Source: an uncultured Bacilli bacterium
GTDB lineage: Bacteria > Bacillota_I > Bacilli_A > RF39 > UBA660
Direction: 5' to 3'
Assembly (NCBI GenBank): GCA_910578745.1
Contig: CAJTSN010000038.1
Location: 8,725 to 15,047 of the forward strand
Length of the DNA stretch: 6,323 nt
The notes beneath the pieces were generated by a model, which saw only the letters and a list, made by a program, of their open reading frames with translations, searched no databases and had not been told where the DNA came from. The first letter of the stretch is position 1. Every line of letters begins with the position of its first letter. Made by a program: the position numbers and the translations under genes. This document shows, one piece after another, positions 1-5,882 of the stretch.

Positions 1-137
1 CGCTCCTCAAATACAGGAACCTTAATCTCATTTTCTCCTTCTAGTTTTATTTTAGGAAAAAAGAGAATGCTAATGCTTAAAAAAATTTCAAAAATAAAGA
101 GGAGAACTAAAATAACAACAAGATACTTCTTTTTCAT
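1..137 (-). CDS. N-terminal fragment of a membrane-anchored or secreted protein (partial, runs off the left edge)
   Basis: Reading the minus strand from the ATG at 137-135 gives 45 codons with no stop before the window edge. The protein starts MKKKYLVVILVLLF, a lysine-rich N-terminus followed by a hydrophobic stretch over residues 5-28, which fits a signal peptide or an N-terminal membrane anchor. I see no clear lipobox cysteine. The residues after the membrane segment (PKIKLEGENEIKVPVFEE) resemble the opening strand of bacterial Ig-like/DUF5011-type domains, which often precede extracellular cell-wall enzymes, but the fragment is too short to name the family. The start is supported by an AAGGTG ribosome-binding site 5 nt upstream and by an extended -10 promoter with a leader of about 20 nt. 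It is probably a separate transcription unit from the histidine kinase, because a hairpin terminator lies between them. Confidence 0.75.
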   Translation of the reverse strand, partial: MKKKYLVVILVLLFIFEIFLSISILFFPKIKLEGENEIKVPVFEE

Positions 138-142
138 ACATA

Positions 143-148
143 CACCTT
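143..148 (-). promoter_or_regulatory. Ribosome-binding site of the left-edge partial gene
   Basis: The minus strand reads AAGGTG here, 5 nt before the ATG at 137-135. It is the only purine-rich Shine-Dalgarno-like site close to this start and is what decides it. Confidence 0.6.
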
Positions 149-164
149 ACTTCTTATACTATTT

Positions 165-173
165 ATTATAACA
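165..173 (-). promoter_or_regulatory. Extended -10 promoter for the left-edge partial gene
   Basis: The minus strand carries TGTTATAAT, that is a TGn extension directly before a perfect TATAAT hexamer at 170-165. No good -35 box is found at the proper distance: the bases 17 nt upstream are an AT-rich run derived from the preceding terminator's T-tract. An extended -10 can compensate for a missing -35. The start site would fall near 158, giving a leader of roughly 20 nt. The promoter sits just past the histidine kinase terminator, so the downstream gene seems to be independently transcribed. Confidence 0.7.
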
Positions 174-181
174 TTTTTTTC

Positions 182-210
182 AAAAATAAAAATAGTGATG
201 ACACTATTTT
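182..210 (-). terminator. Intrinsic terminator of the histidine kinase gene
   Basis: A perfect 9-bp inverted repeat, AAAATAGTG at 189-197 and CACTATTTT at 202-210, encloses a 4-nt loop. On the minus strand the hairpin is followed by a T-rich tract (TATTTTTG, down to 181). The stem is AT-rich, so it is a weak hairpin by E. coli standards, but it is in the right place and orientation. The TAG stop codon of the kinase (206-204) lies inside the stem. Confidence 0.7.
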
Positions 211-2012
211 AAAAATTTTATTAAGACACGATTTAATTCTAGTTTTTCAATTGGCTTTGATAGATAATCATTGAAGCCTAATTCCAAGTATTTTTCTCTC
301 ATTCCTGAGATCGCATTTGCAGTTAAAGCAATAACAGGAATACGAAAATCTTCCATTTCCTTTAATTTTTTAAATGTTTCTGTTCCACTCATTTTTGGCA
401 TCATATCATCCATTAAAATGAGATCATATACTTCTTTATTTTTTATTTTTTCAATCGCATCAAAGCCATTATCTACGGTTTCAACTTCTACTTTATAACT
501 TTTTAGTAAGCGTGTCGCTACTTTTAAATTCACTTTATTATCATCAACGACAAGAATTTTTTTCCCTACAAACGTTATTTGTTCTTTTTCTATTTTGTTC
601 TCTTCGACCTCGACAGGTGATTTTGTTGCTATAATCTTTTGGTCTAAAGCCACTGTAAACTTAGAACCTTTTCCATATACACTTTGTACTACAATTTTAC
701 CATGCATCAAATCCACTAATTTTTTTGTAATGGCAAGCCCTAATCCTGTTCCTTCAATCGTAATTGTCTTCTCTACTTCTAATCGATCAAATTTTGTAAA
801 TAACTTATCTATTTTTTCAGGTTTAATTCCAATTCCAGAATCTTCTACTGAAACAATAAGTCTACAAATATCGTCCTTGATTACAGAAGAAACTTTAAAT
901 TCAATGAAGCCTTCTTTCGTGTATTTGGCGGCATTGGTCAAAATATTTAAAATAATTTGTTTTAACCTTGTATGATCTCCATATAAAACTTCAGGAATAC
1001 TTGAATCAAAATTTGTTTTAAATTCAATTGGTTTTTCTCCTATTCTCGTTTTTGTTAATGTAATTAATTCTTTTAAGATTTTACTTAATTGATATTCTGT
1101 ATTAATAATTTCTAATTTATTTGCCTCAATTTTTGAAATATCCAAAATTCCATTTACAATTTCTAATAAATTATCAGAGGCCATGATAATATCTTTTACT
1201 TCTTCTTTCGCACTCATAGGAATCTCTTCTTCTAATAGCGCTTGTGAAAATCCAACAATTGCATTTAATGGGGTTCTAATTTCATGAGACATATTGGATA
1301 AGAATTCTGTCTTGGCATTGTTTGCTTTTTCTGCCTGATCACGAGCTATATTTAGTTGTTCAATCAATTTCATATCTGGATTTTCAATAGTAAAATACAT
1401 AGCGAAAGTGACATATGTAATTGTAAAAGTTATAACTAACATTTCTGGATATATCATTTGAATGAGTGCACCTAAAACGCCTAACAAAACGAAAGCAAGT
1501 AATGGTAGATATTTCTTGAACTTGATATCTTTGTAATTTCTAATAATGCAAAAAAGCATGACGATGTATGAAATAGCGCCTACTCCTTTTGTGAAAGTAG
1601 CACTTGCTCCATATGTATAAACAACATTTCCTTTTGAAAAATTAAAAAGAGGTAAAGAAAGACAAATGCAAGATAGGAGAAATAGAAGGCTTAAGAAACT
1701 ATAAAAATGCTTTTTTTCAATCGATTTTTTTTGACTATAGGAAATATAGATAGTGTAATAAACAAACAATAGTGAAATACAGATTAAGTAAACCAGATAT
1801 AATTTTGATATAGGATTTAAAAGCGGATTTAAAGGATCAAATAAAGCGAGAGAAGTGCTTGCCAAGTCTAGAAGGATTCCGATCATTTGAATGACAATAA
1901 GTAGAGAATAAAGTTTTGTTTCTACTGTACGAATTCTCTTTTTAGAAAAATAAATGACTACAATTAAGAAAAAAAACAAAAAAGATATTATTTGTAAAAT
2001 TAAACCATACAT
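204..2012 (-). CDS. Seven-TM hybrid sensor histidine kinase with C-terminal receiver domain
   Basis: This 602-residue membrane protein should autophosphorylate on histidine in response to an unknown signal and pass the phosphate to its own receiver. About seven hydrophobic segments fill residues 4-208 (near 4-22, 35-55, 71-90, 104-121, 143-157, 167-186, 190-208), with no large extracellular domain or PAS domain. A short linker leads to the dimerisation/phosphoacceptor helix with H243 in MSHEIRTPLN. The ATPase domain shows the N box (N356-N360 in NILTNAAK), G1 DSGIGI (391-396), an F box (404-412) and G2 GTGLGL (421-426). The receiver (about 484-602) has acidic D490/D491, the likely phosphoacceptor D535 in MDDMMP, T564 and K586. 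There is no HPt or output domain. I chose the ATG at 2012 because AAGGGAG lies 8 nt upstream. An in-frame TTG at 2063 has no such site and lies inside the preceding terminator. The signal and downstream partner are unknown. Confidence 0.93.
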   Translation of the reverse strand: MYGLILQIISFLFFFLIVVIYFSKKRIRTVETKLYSLLIVIQMIGILLDLASTSLALFDPLNPLLNPISKLYLVYLICISLLFVYYTIYISYSQKKSIEKKHFYSFLSLLFLLSCICLSLPLFNFSKGNVVYTYGASATFTKGVGAISYIVMLFCIIRNYKDIKFKKYLPLLAFVLLGVLGALIQMIYPEMLVITFTITYVTFAMYFTIENPDMKLIEQLNIARDQAEKANNAKTEFLSNMSHEIRTPLNAIVGFSQALLEEEIPMSAKEEVKDIIMASDNLLEIVNGILDISKIEANKLEIINTEYQLSKILKELITLTKTRIGEKPIEFKTNFDSSIPEVLYGDHTRLKQIILNILTNAAKYTKEGFIEFKVSSVIKDDICRLIVSVEDSGIGIKPEKIDKLFTKFDRLEVEKTITIEGTGLGLAITKKLVDLMHGKIVVQSVYGKGSKFTVALDQKIIATKSPVEVEENKIEKEQITFVGKKILVVDDNKVNLKVATRLLKSYKVEVETVDNGFDAIEKIKNKEVYDLILMDDMMPKMSGTETFKKLKEMEDFRIPVIALTANAISGMREKYLELGFNDYLSKPIEKLELNRVLIKFLK

Positions 2013-2020
2013 CAAATTCA

Positions 2021-2027
2021 CTCCCTT
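2021..2027 (-). promoter_or_regulatory. Ribosome-binding site of the histidine kinase
   Basis: The minus strand reads AAGGGAG, 8 nt before the ATG at 2012-2010. This strong site fixes the start and rules out the 17-codon longer reading from TTG at 2063. Confidence 0.8.
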
Positions 2028-2034
2028 ATTTTTA

Positions 2035-2063
2035 AGAATAGCATAATACAATAAAAAAACCAA
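2035..2063 (-). promoter_or_regulatory. Possible weak promoter for the histidine kinase
   Basis: Two overlapping -10 candidates are visible on the minus strand: TATTAT at 2048-2043 (5 of 6 consensus bases) and an extended-type TGCTATTCT at 2043-2035. A TTGGTT at 2063-2058, 17 nt before TATTCT, could act as a poor -35 box, and it overlaps the 3' arm of the upstream terminator hairpin. Neither candidate is strong. The kinase could instead be expressed by readthrough from the lipid genes. Confidence 0.3.
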
Positions 2064-2081
2064 TAGTTTTATTGATTTTTT
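2053..2081 (-). terminator. Hairpin terminator after the HAD-PlsC gene
   Basis: On the minus strand TCAATA (2075-2070) pairs with TATTGG (2065-2060) around an AAAC loop, with one U-G wobble. The flanking A-run (2081-2076) can extend the pairing into the 7-T run at 2059-2053. The A-tract, hairpin, T-tract layout is that of an intrinsic terminator. The stem is very AT-rich, so termination may be partial. The TAA stop (2082-2080) overlaps its 5' A-tract. Confidence 0.6.
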
Positions 2082-3453
2082 ATGAATAATTTTTCTTTTT
2101 TACGAATTCACGTGGTTTATCAATCATCGTTACAATACTCTCTTGTAGTGTATCGGTTACTTGTTCAATGTCATCAAAACTCTCAACTGTAATAGGCTTA
2201 TCGAAACAAACAACACTCGTTTTAAGAATTGAAAATTTATTTTCCTTAACAATAGCAACAGGAACAATGGAAGAACCTGTTTTTTGGGCAATAGAAGCGG
2301 TTCCTAATTTAAATTTTAAGATTTTCTTCTGTCTTCCCTCTTCCGTTTTGTTTTTTCTTGTACCTTCTGGAAAAATCAAAAGATCATTTCCATGGACTAA
2401 ATCAACACATAATTTTTCTTCTGCCACCTTTTTACTTTCATCGTCTGTTCTATCAACAAAAGTAATGCCTGACCTTTGAAATAATTTTCCACGAAAAGTA
2501 TCCTTGATTGTAGTAGAAGCTAACCCCCTTAAAGGACGATTTCCAATCGCTTTCGAAATTAAAAATTGGTCATAACTATCTAAATGATTTGATGCAAAGA
2601 TTAAACCATTTTGATAAGGAATATTTTCTTTTCCCTCTACTTTCACTCCATAGAAAAACATTGAAATCATTCCTAGTTTATGAAAGAATTTAAAATTAGA
2701 ATTAAACGTTTTATTTAATTTTTCATCATAAGGCTTTTTCATTAAATATTGTTTATATTCTCGTAAATAGTTCTGTAATTCTAAGGGTGTTAATTTTTGT
2801 CTTTCTACTCCATTTAGAACATGAAATTCTTCTTCTTTCCCTTCCTTGGTTTGATTAGCAAAAGCATGCACTTTATCATATACTTCTTGCCAATTTGAAA
2901 CACGTGTTATATTTTCATGTTTTACATCTTTATTATAAGGAGCATCAAACAATAAAACTTGAATGCCATGATCGGCCAAGTGAAGTGCCACTTCAGGTTT
3001 ATCTTCGATCATAACATCAACAGAGAGTTTATGACAAGCAATCCATTTATCTCTTGGACTAAACTCTTCAGAACAATATTGATAGCTTTCAAAGTTCATT
3101 TCCTGTTTATTTGTCCATGTTTCAAACATATTTCGACTATATGAGCCTAAAATGTGGCGATTTGTTACAAATTTTCGGGCAGTAATTTCATGTAATAAAT
3201 GTCCTTCTTGATTTAGCTTTTGAATAACCGCTGTCGCATTTTCTCTTGCAACATACTTTTTACAATATTTTGGAAAATAAAATAGTCCAAAAAGAAGTTC
3301 CATAAAAGAAGAACAGTCAAACATTTCTTTTATGCTATATGCTTCTGGATGTGTTGGCTTTCTTTTAAAAAACTTAGTTCCTGATTCAATATAAAATGCA
3401 TTCATATCTGTAAGTACACCATCGGCGTCTACCCCAATAATTAATGGTCTCAT
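2080..3453 (-). CDS. Fusion of HAD-family nucleotidase-like phosphatase and PlsC-type 1-acylglycerol-3-phosphate acyltransferase
   Basis: A 457-residue two-domain protein. Residues 1 to about 200 look like the HAD superfamily NT5C/YqfW-like 5'(3')-nucleotidase group: motif I is D9-A-D11-GVLTD with both catalytic aspartates, motif II T91 in ITAR, motif III K136 in PRDKW, and motif IV E150-D151 in MIEDKPE. A charged linker (about 200-250) leads to a PlsC/LPLAT acyltransferase domain (about 255-450) with NH-x4-D (N289, H290, D295), the acceptor-binding GITFVDR (329-335), FPEGTR (361-366) and the IVPVAI strand (396-401). The second half should transfer an acyl chain to lysophosphatidate or another lysophospholipid at the inner membrane face. 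The substrate of the first half is unknown; a nucleotide, a lipid phosphate or a headgroup phosphate are all possible. The ATG overlaps the upstream stop in ATGA and has GAAGGA 5 nt before it. The fused architecture is uncommon, but both catalytic sets appear intact. Confidence 0.9.
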   Translation of the reverse strand: MRPLIIGVDADGVLTDMNAFYIESGTKFFKRKPTHPEAYSIKEMFDCSSFMELLFGLFYFPKYCKKYVARENATAVIQKLNQEGHLLHEITARKFVTNRHILGSYSRNMFETWTNKQEMNFESYQYCSEEFSPRDKWIACHKLSVDVMIEDKPEVALHLADHGIQVLLFDAPYNKDVKHENITRVSNWQEVYDKVHAFANQTKEGKEEEFHVLNGVERQKLTPLELQNYLREYKQYLMKKPYDEKLNKTFNSNFKFFHKLGMISMFFYGVKVEGKENIPYQNGLIFASNHLDSYDQFLISKAIGNRPLRGLASTTIKDTFRGKLFQRSGITFVDRTDDESKKVAEEKLCVDLVHGNDLLIFPEGTRKNKTEEGRQKKILKFKLGTASIAQKTGSSIVPVAIVKENKFSILKTSVVCFDKPITVESFDDIEQVTDTLQESIVTMIDKPREFVKKKNYS

Positions 3454-3464
3454 AAATTTCCTTC
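3450..3464 (-). promoter_or_regulatory. ATGA stop-start overlap with ribosome-binding site (translational coupling)
   Basis: The synthetase stop TGA (3452-3450) and the acyltransferase start ATG (3453-3451) share bases as ATGA. GAAGGA at 3464-3459, within the synthetase's last codons, lies 5 nt before the ATG. This arrangement favours coupled translation and hence matched amounts of the two proteins. It also shows that TGA is read as stop in this organism. Confidence 0.85.
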
Positions 3465-5777
3465 TTTCGTTTTCACTTTCTGCTTTTGTGAATATTCTTC
3501 TTGTAGTGCCGTAATATCCGTTTTCAAATACATAGTTTCTGGCATTTTTTCTTTAACGACAATTTCTCGTGGTACAGCCTCTTTAATTAAAGTATTTTTA
3601 CATAACTCCATAATTTGTTGTTTAATCGCTTCATAACCTGCGAAACCACTTAAAACGGTAACGGTTGCAATAATTTTTTTCTTGTTGTCTTCATCAGTAA
3701 TGCATGTGATTGCACATTTTTCTACCAAAGGATGAGAGGCAATTACCTTTTTGATTTCAGATGTGAATACTTGTTCTCCATTAATTTTTATCATATCCTT
3801 AATTCGATTTTCAAAATAAATGATTCCTCGCTTTGTAATGTACCCTGCATCTCCTGTATGCAACCATATTTTCCCATCTTCATGCTTTCGCAATGTCATC
3901 TTATTATCTTCTTTGTTTAGATAGCCAACCATAATGGAAGAACCTTGAAAGCAAATCTCACCCACTTGATTATATCCTAATTCTTCAATGACCTCATAAT
4001 TTTCTTCATTTGGATCTTTGATTTTCACTATTTTCGCATTTAAGTGAATAAGAGGAATACCAACACTACCTAATTCATTACAATTATTGAATGTGTTTGT
4101 CATACTACAAGTTGCTTCAGACGCACCTAAAGATTGACTAACTTGAATACGTCCATCATGTATTTCTATAAAAACTTGGTAGTCCATTAAAAATTTAAGT
4201 AACATCTCTTCTCCCCCAAAGACAATGTATTTGCTATTAGACAAGTCAACCGTGGAAAAGTCCTCTTTATTATTAAGCATATCTTGCCCAATTTTAGGGA
4301 CAGCAAAAAAATATTCAGGATGATAAATTTTAAAGAGTTTTGGTAATTTCTTTTTATTATATTTTGCTACAAGAGCCACTTTGGCTCCCACTCTAAGAGG
4401 CATATATACGCAATTATTAAGACCTAATATATGAAATAGTGGTGGGATACTCATAAATGTTTCGCCTCTTTTAAAGTTTTGAATGGTTGCTTCAAAGGCA
4501 TCAATATTTGAATTAAAGTTATCATGAGATAATAAAGCGGCCTTAGGATTTCCAGTTGTACCACCTGTATGTAATAATGCGGCAATCGGATTTGTTTGGT
4601 TGATTTCTTCCTCATTTTCTACTTCTTTTTTCTCTCCCAAAAAGCGCTTTAATGAAATGAAAATATCATCTTCACAAACTTTGAAATTTCCAATCGTATT
4701 TCGAAAATCACTAAATAATTGTGTTGTCACATTTCGAATGGCTTTTGTATAAGGACAATTCTTTTCTAATTTATATTTTTCTTTCTTTTTAGAAAAGTTA
4801 ACTATGAATTTCCCTAGTTTCGAATTATAAAGAGAAAGTCCTAAACGATATTTTAGCGATAAAGAATCGGTTAAGGGAACGACTATTACTCGTTTTACTT
4901 CAGTTTCCTGTATCGCTTCTTTTACATTTTCATATACCTCTTCCATTCCAATCATCACAACCGCTTTGCACTTTTCAGAAACAAAATAGTGATGCATTAA
5001 GTCTTTTTTTGTAAAAATATGCATTAGACTTGGTTTCGCACCTATCTCTTGAAGAGCAAAAAAAGAGTAAATACTCGCTGGAACATTCGGACTGGCAATG
5101 CAAACGACATCATCATACTTAATTCCATCTTGTAGGAAGGCTAATTTATATTTAGCCACATTTTGAAGGAGTTCTTCATAAGAAATTTTTGTATCTGTAC
5201 CTGCAATTTCTAACGCAGTACTGTATAAAAAATCTTGATTATTATCGACAATATGTGCAAACATAGATTTTTTTTCTTTTGACAAACGCTCTAAATCTCT
5301 CGCTTCTTTTTTTGTATAATATTGTAACCATATTTTATCTTCTGATGGTAAATTAGAAATTTCTTTTTCCGTGGACAATAATGGACGATTCCAATATTTT
5401 ATATATTCTCCTAAATTCTTATAAAAAGACTTTGTATCTGTTATATCCATAGCGGTCATAAATTCATTATTTTGAAATGTATCTATTTCTTGTTTTGAAC
5501 TAAGAAATACGACATCAATATGATTTCGATCACATAATTGTACTAAATTCTCTTGATTTGTTACTAAAATATGATCGAATGGAAATTGGATTTTTTGAAG
5601 AATTTTTTCACACTTATTCACATATTTCTTCTTTTTTTCATTATCTCGTATCCATTTTTCTTCGACACCATCAAAAATAACAAAAATTTTAATAATGTCA
5701 CTTTTAACATCCTTTAAAATATTTCTTAAACTTTCTAAATTTTGTTGTATATCACAGAACTTTATAGCAAACTTCAT
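3450..5777 (-). CDS. AMP-forming acyl-CoA/acyl-ACP synthetase (ANL superfamily) with extra N-terminal domain
   Basis: A 775-residue enzyme expected to activate a carboxylic acid, most likely a fatty acid, with ATP to an acyl-adenylate and then a thioester. The adenylation core (about 165-620) shows the P-loop HTGGTTGNPK (403-412), PPLFHILG (445-452), an A5-like LGASE (550-554, where many relatives have YGxTE), GEICFQG (606-612) and TGD (641-643). The C-terminal lid shows R658, hinge D661 in RIKDMIKINGE and catalytic-type lysine K752 near the end. Residues 1 to about 150 form an unassigned, probably alpha/beta region, so the protein is longer than typical relatives (about 500-600 residues). 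A lysine-rich insert lies at about 305-350, before the P-loop. The ATG at 5777 has AAGGGGAG 6 nt upstream and a strong promoter before that. It is the first gene of a two-gene unit with the acyltransferase. Long-chain fatty acid is inferred from that neighbour; CoA versus ACP as acceptor cannot be told. Confidence 0.9.
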   Translation of the reverse strand: MKFAIKFCDIQQNLESLRNILKDVKSDIIKIFVIFDGVEEKWIRDNEKKKKYVNKCEKILQKIQFPFDHILVTNQENLVQLCDRNHIDVVFLSSKQEIDTFQNNEFMTAMDITDTKSFYKNLGEYIKYWNRPLLSTEKEISNLPSEDKIWLQYYTKKEARDLERLSKEKKSMFAHIVDNNQDFLYSTALEIAGTDTKISYEELLQNVAKYKLAFLQDGIKYDDVVCIASPNVPASIYSFFALQEIGAKPSLMHIFTKKDLMHHYFVSEKCKAVVMIGMEEVYENVKEAIQETEVKRVIVVPLTDSLSLKYRLGLSLYNSKLGKFIVNFSKKKEKYKLEKNCPYTKAIRNVTTQLFSDFRNTIGNFKVCEDDIFISLKRFLGEKKEVENEEEINQTNPIAALLHTGGTTGNPKAALLSHDNFNSNIDAFEATIQNFKRGETFMSIPPLFHILGLNNCVYMPLRVGAKVALVAKYNKKKLPKLFKIYHPEYFFAVPKIGQDMLNNKEDFSTVDLSNSKYIVFGGEEMLLKFLMDYQVFIEIHDGRIQVSQSLGASEATCSMTNTFNNCNELGSVGIPLIHLNAKIVKIKDPNEENYEVIEELGYNQVGEICFQGSSIMVGYLNKEDNKMTLRKHEDGKIWLHTGDAGYITKRGIIYFENRIKDMIKINGEQVFTSEIKKVIASHPLVEKCAITCITDEDNKKKIIATVTVLSGFAGYEAIKQQIMELCKNTLIKEAVPREIVVKEKMPETMYLKTDITALQEEYSQKQKVKTKEGNL

Positions 5778-5783
5778 TTTTTT

Positions 5784-5791
5784 CTCCCCTT
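5784..5791 (-). promoter_or_regulatory. Ribosome-binding site of the acyl-CoA synthetase
   Basis: The minus strand reads AAGGGGAG, 6 nt before the ATG at 5777-5775. It is a strong site that supports this start and therefore the reality of the extra N-terminal domain. Confidence 0.8.
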
Positions 5792-5810
5792 TCTTTCATA
5801 AAACGTCTAT

Positions 5811-5839
5811 ATTCTACCAATTCCTCCCTCTTTTGTCAA
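5811..5839 (-). promoter_or_regulatory. Near-consensus sigma-A-type promoter of the lipid operon
   Basis: The minus strand has a perfect -35 TTGACA (5839-5834), a 17-nt spacer, and -10 TAGAAT (5816-5811), one mismatch from TATAAT. The -10 is preceded by TGG, giving an extended -10 (TGGTAGAAT). Transcription would start near 5804, leaving a leader of about 26 nt before the synthetase ATG, too short for a riboswitch. Any regulation is therefore likely to act on transcription start, for example through the repeats around the -35. Confidence 0.85.
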
Positions 5840-5857
5840 ATATTGTCATTTTTTGAC
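5833..5857 (-). promoter_or_regulatory. Candidate operator: TGAC/GTCA repeats at the -35
   Basis: On the minus strand TGACAA occurs at 5848-5843 and again at 5838-5833, exactly 10 bp apart, the second copy overlapping the -35 box. A small inverted repeat, GTCA-5 nt-TGAC, spans 5857-5845. Repeats one helical turn apart next to a -35 are the layout of a site for a dimeric regulator, but the units are short and the sequence is AT-rich, so chance is possible. I do not recognise the pattern as a FapR or FabT site. No convincing terminator for the upstream acetyltransferase is visible in this 105-bp gap. Confidence 0.3.
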
Positions 5858-5882
5858 GAATAAAGGGATATTTTGATAAAGC

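Noticed and set aside
178..183. TTGAAA on the minus strand as a -35 box for the left-edge gene
   Set aside because: It lies only 7 nt before the TATAAT, far too close for a -35; the extended -10 explains the promoter better.
2013..2063. Longer histidine kinase start at a TTG (2063), adding 17 residues
   Set aside because: The TTG lies in the terminator hairpin of the preceding gene and has no ribosome-binding site, while the ATG at 2012 has AAGGGAG at good spacing and begins directly with a membrane helix.
3450..3453. Mycoplasma-type code with TGA read as tryptophan
   Set aside because: TGA ends the synthetase in an ATGA overlap right after its last conserved region, and tryptophans in the proteins checked are encoded by TGG.
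271..3920. Several plus-strand open frames of 61-126 codons (271-498, 595-975, 2168-2479, 2959-3144, 3732-3920)
   Set aside because: Each lies antisense inside a well-supported minus-strand gene, and the translations are low-complexity Ser/Phe/Ile-rich with no recognisable domain.
5778..5882. Riboswitch or attenuator in the leader of the lipid operon
   Set aside because: The predicted transcript leader is only about 26 nt, too short for a structured element; the rest of the gap lies upstream of the start site.
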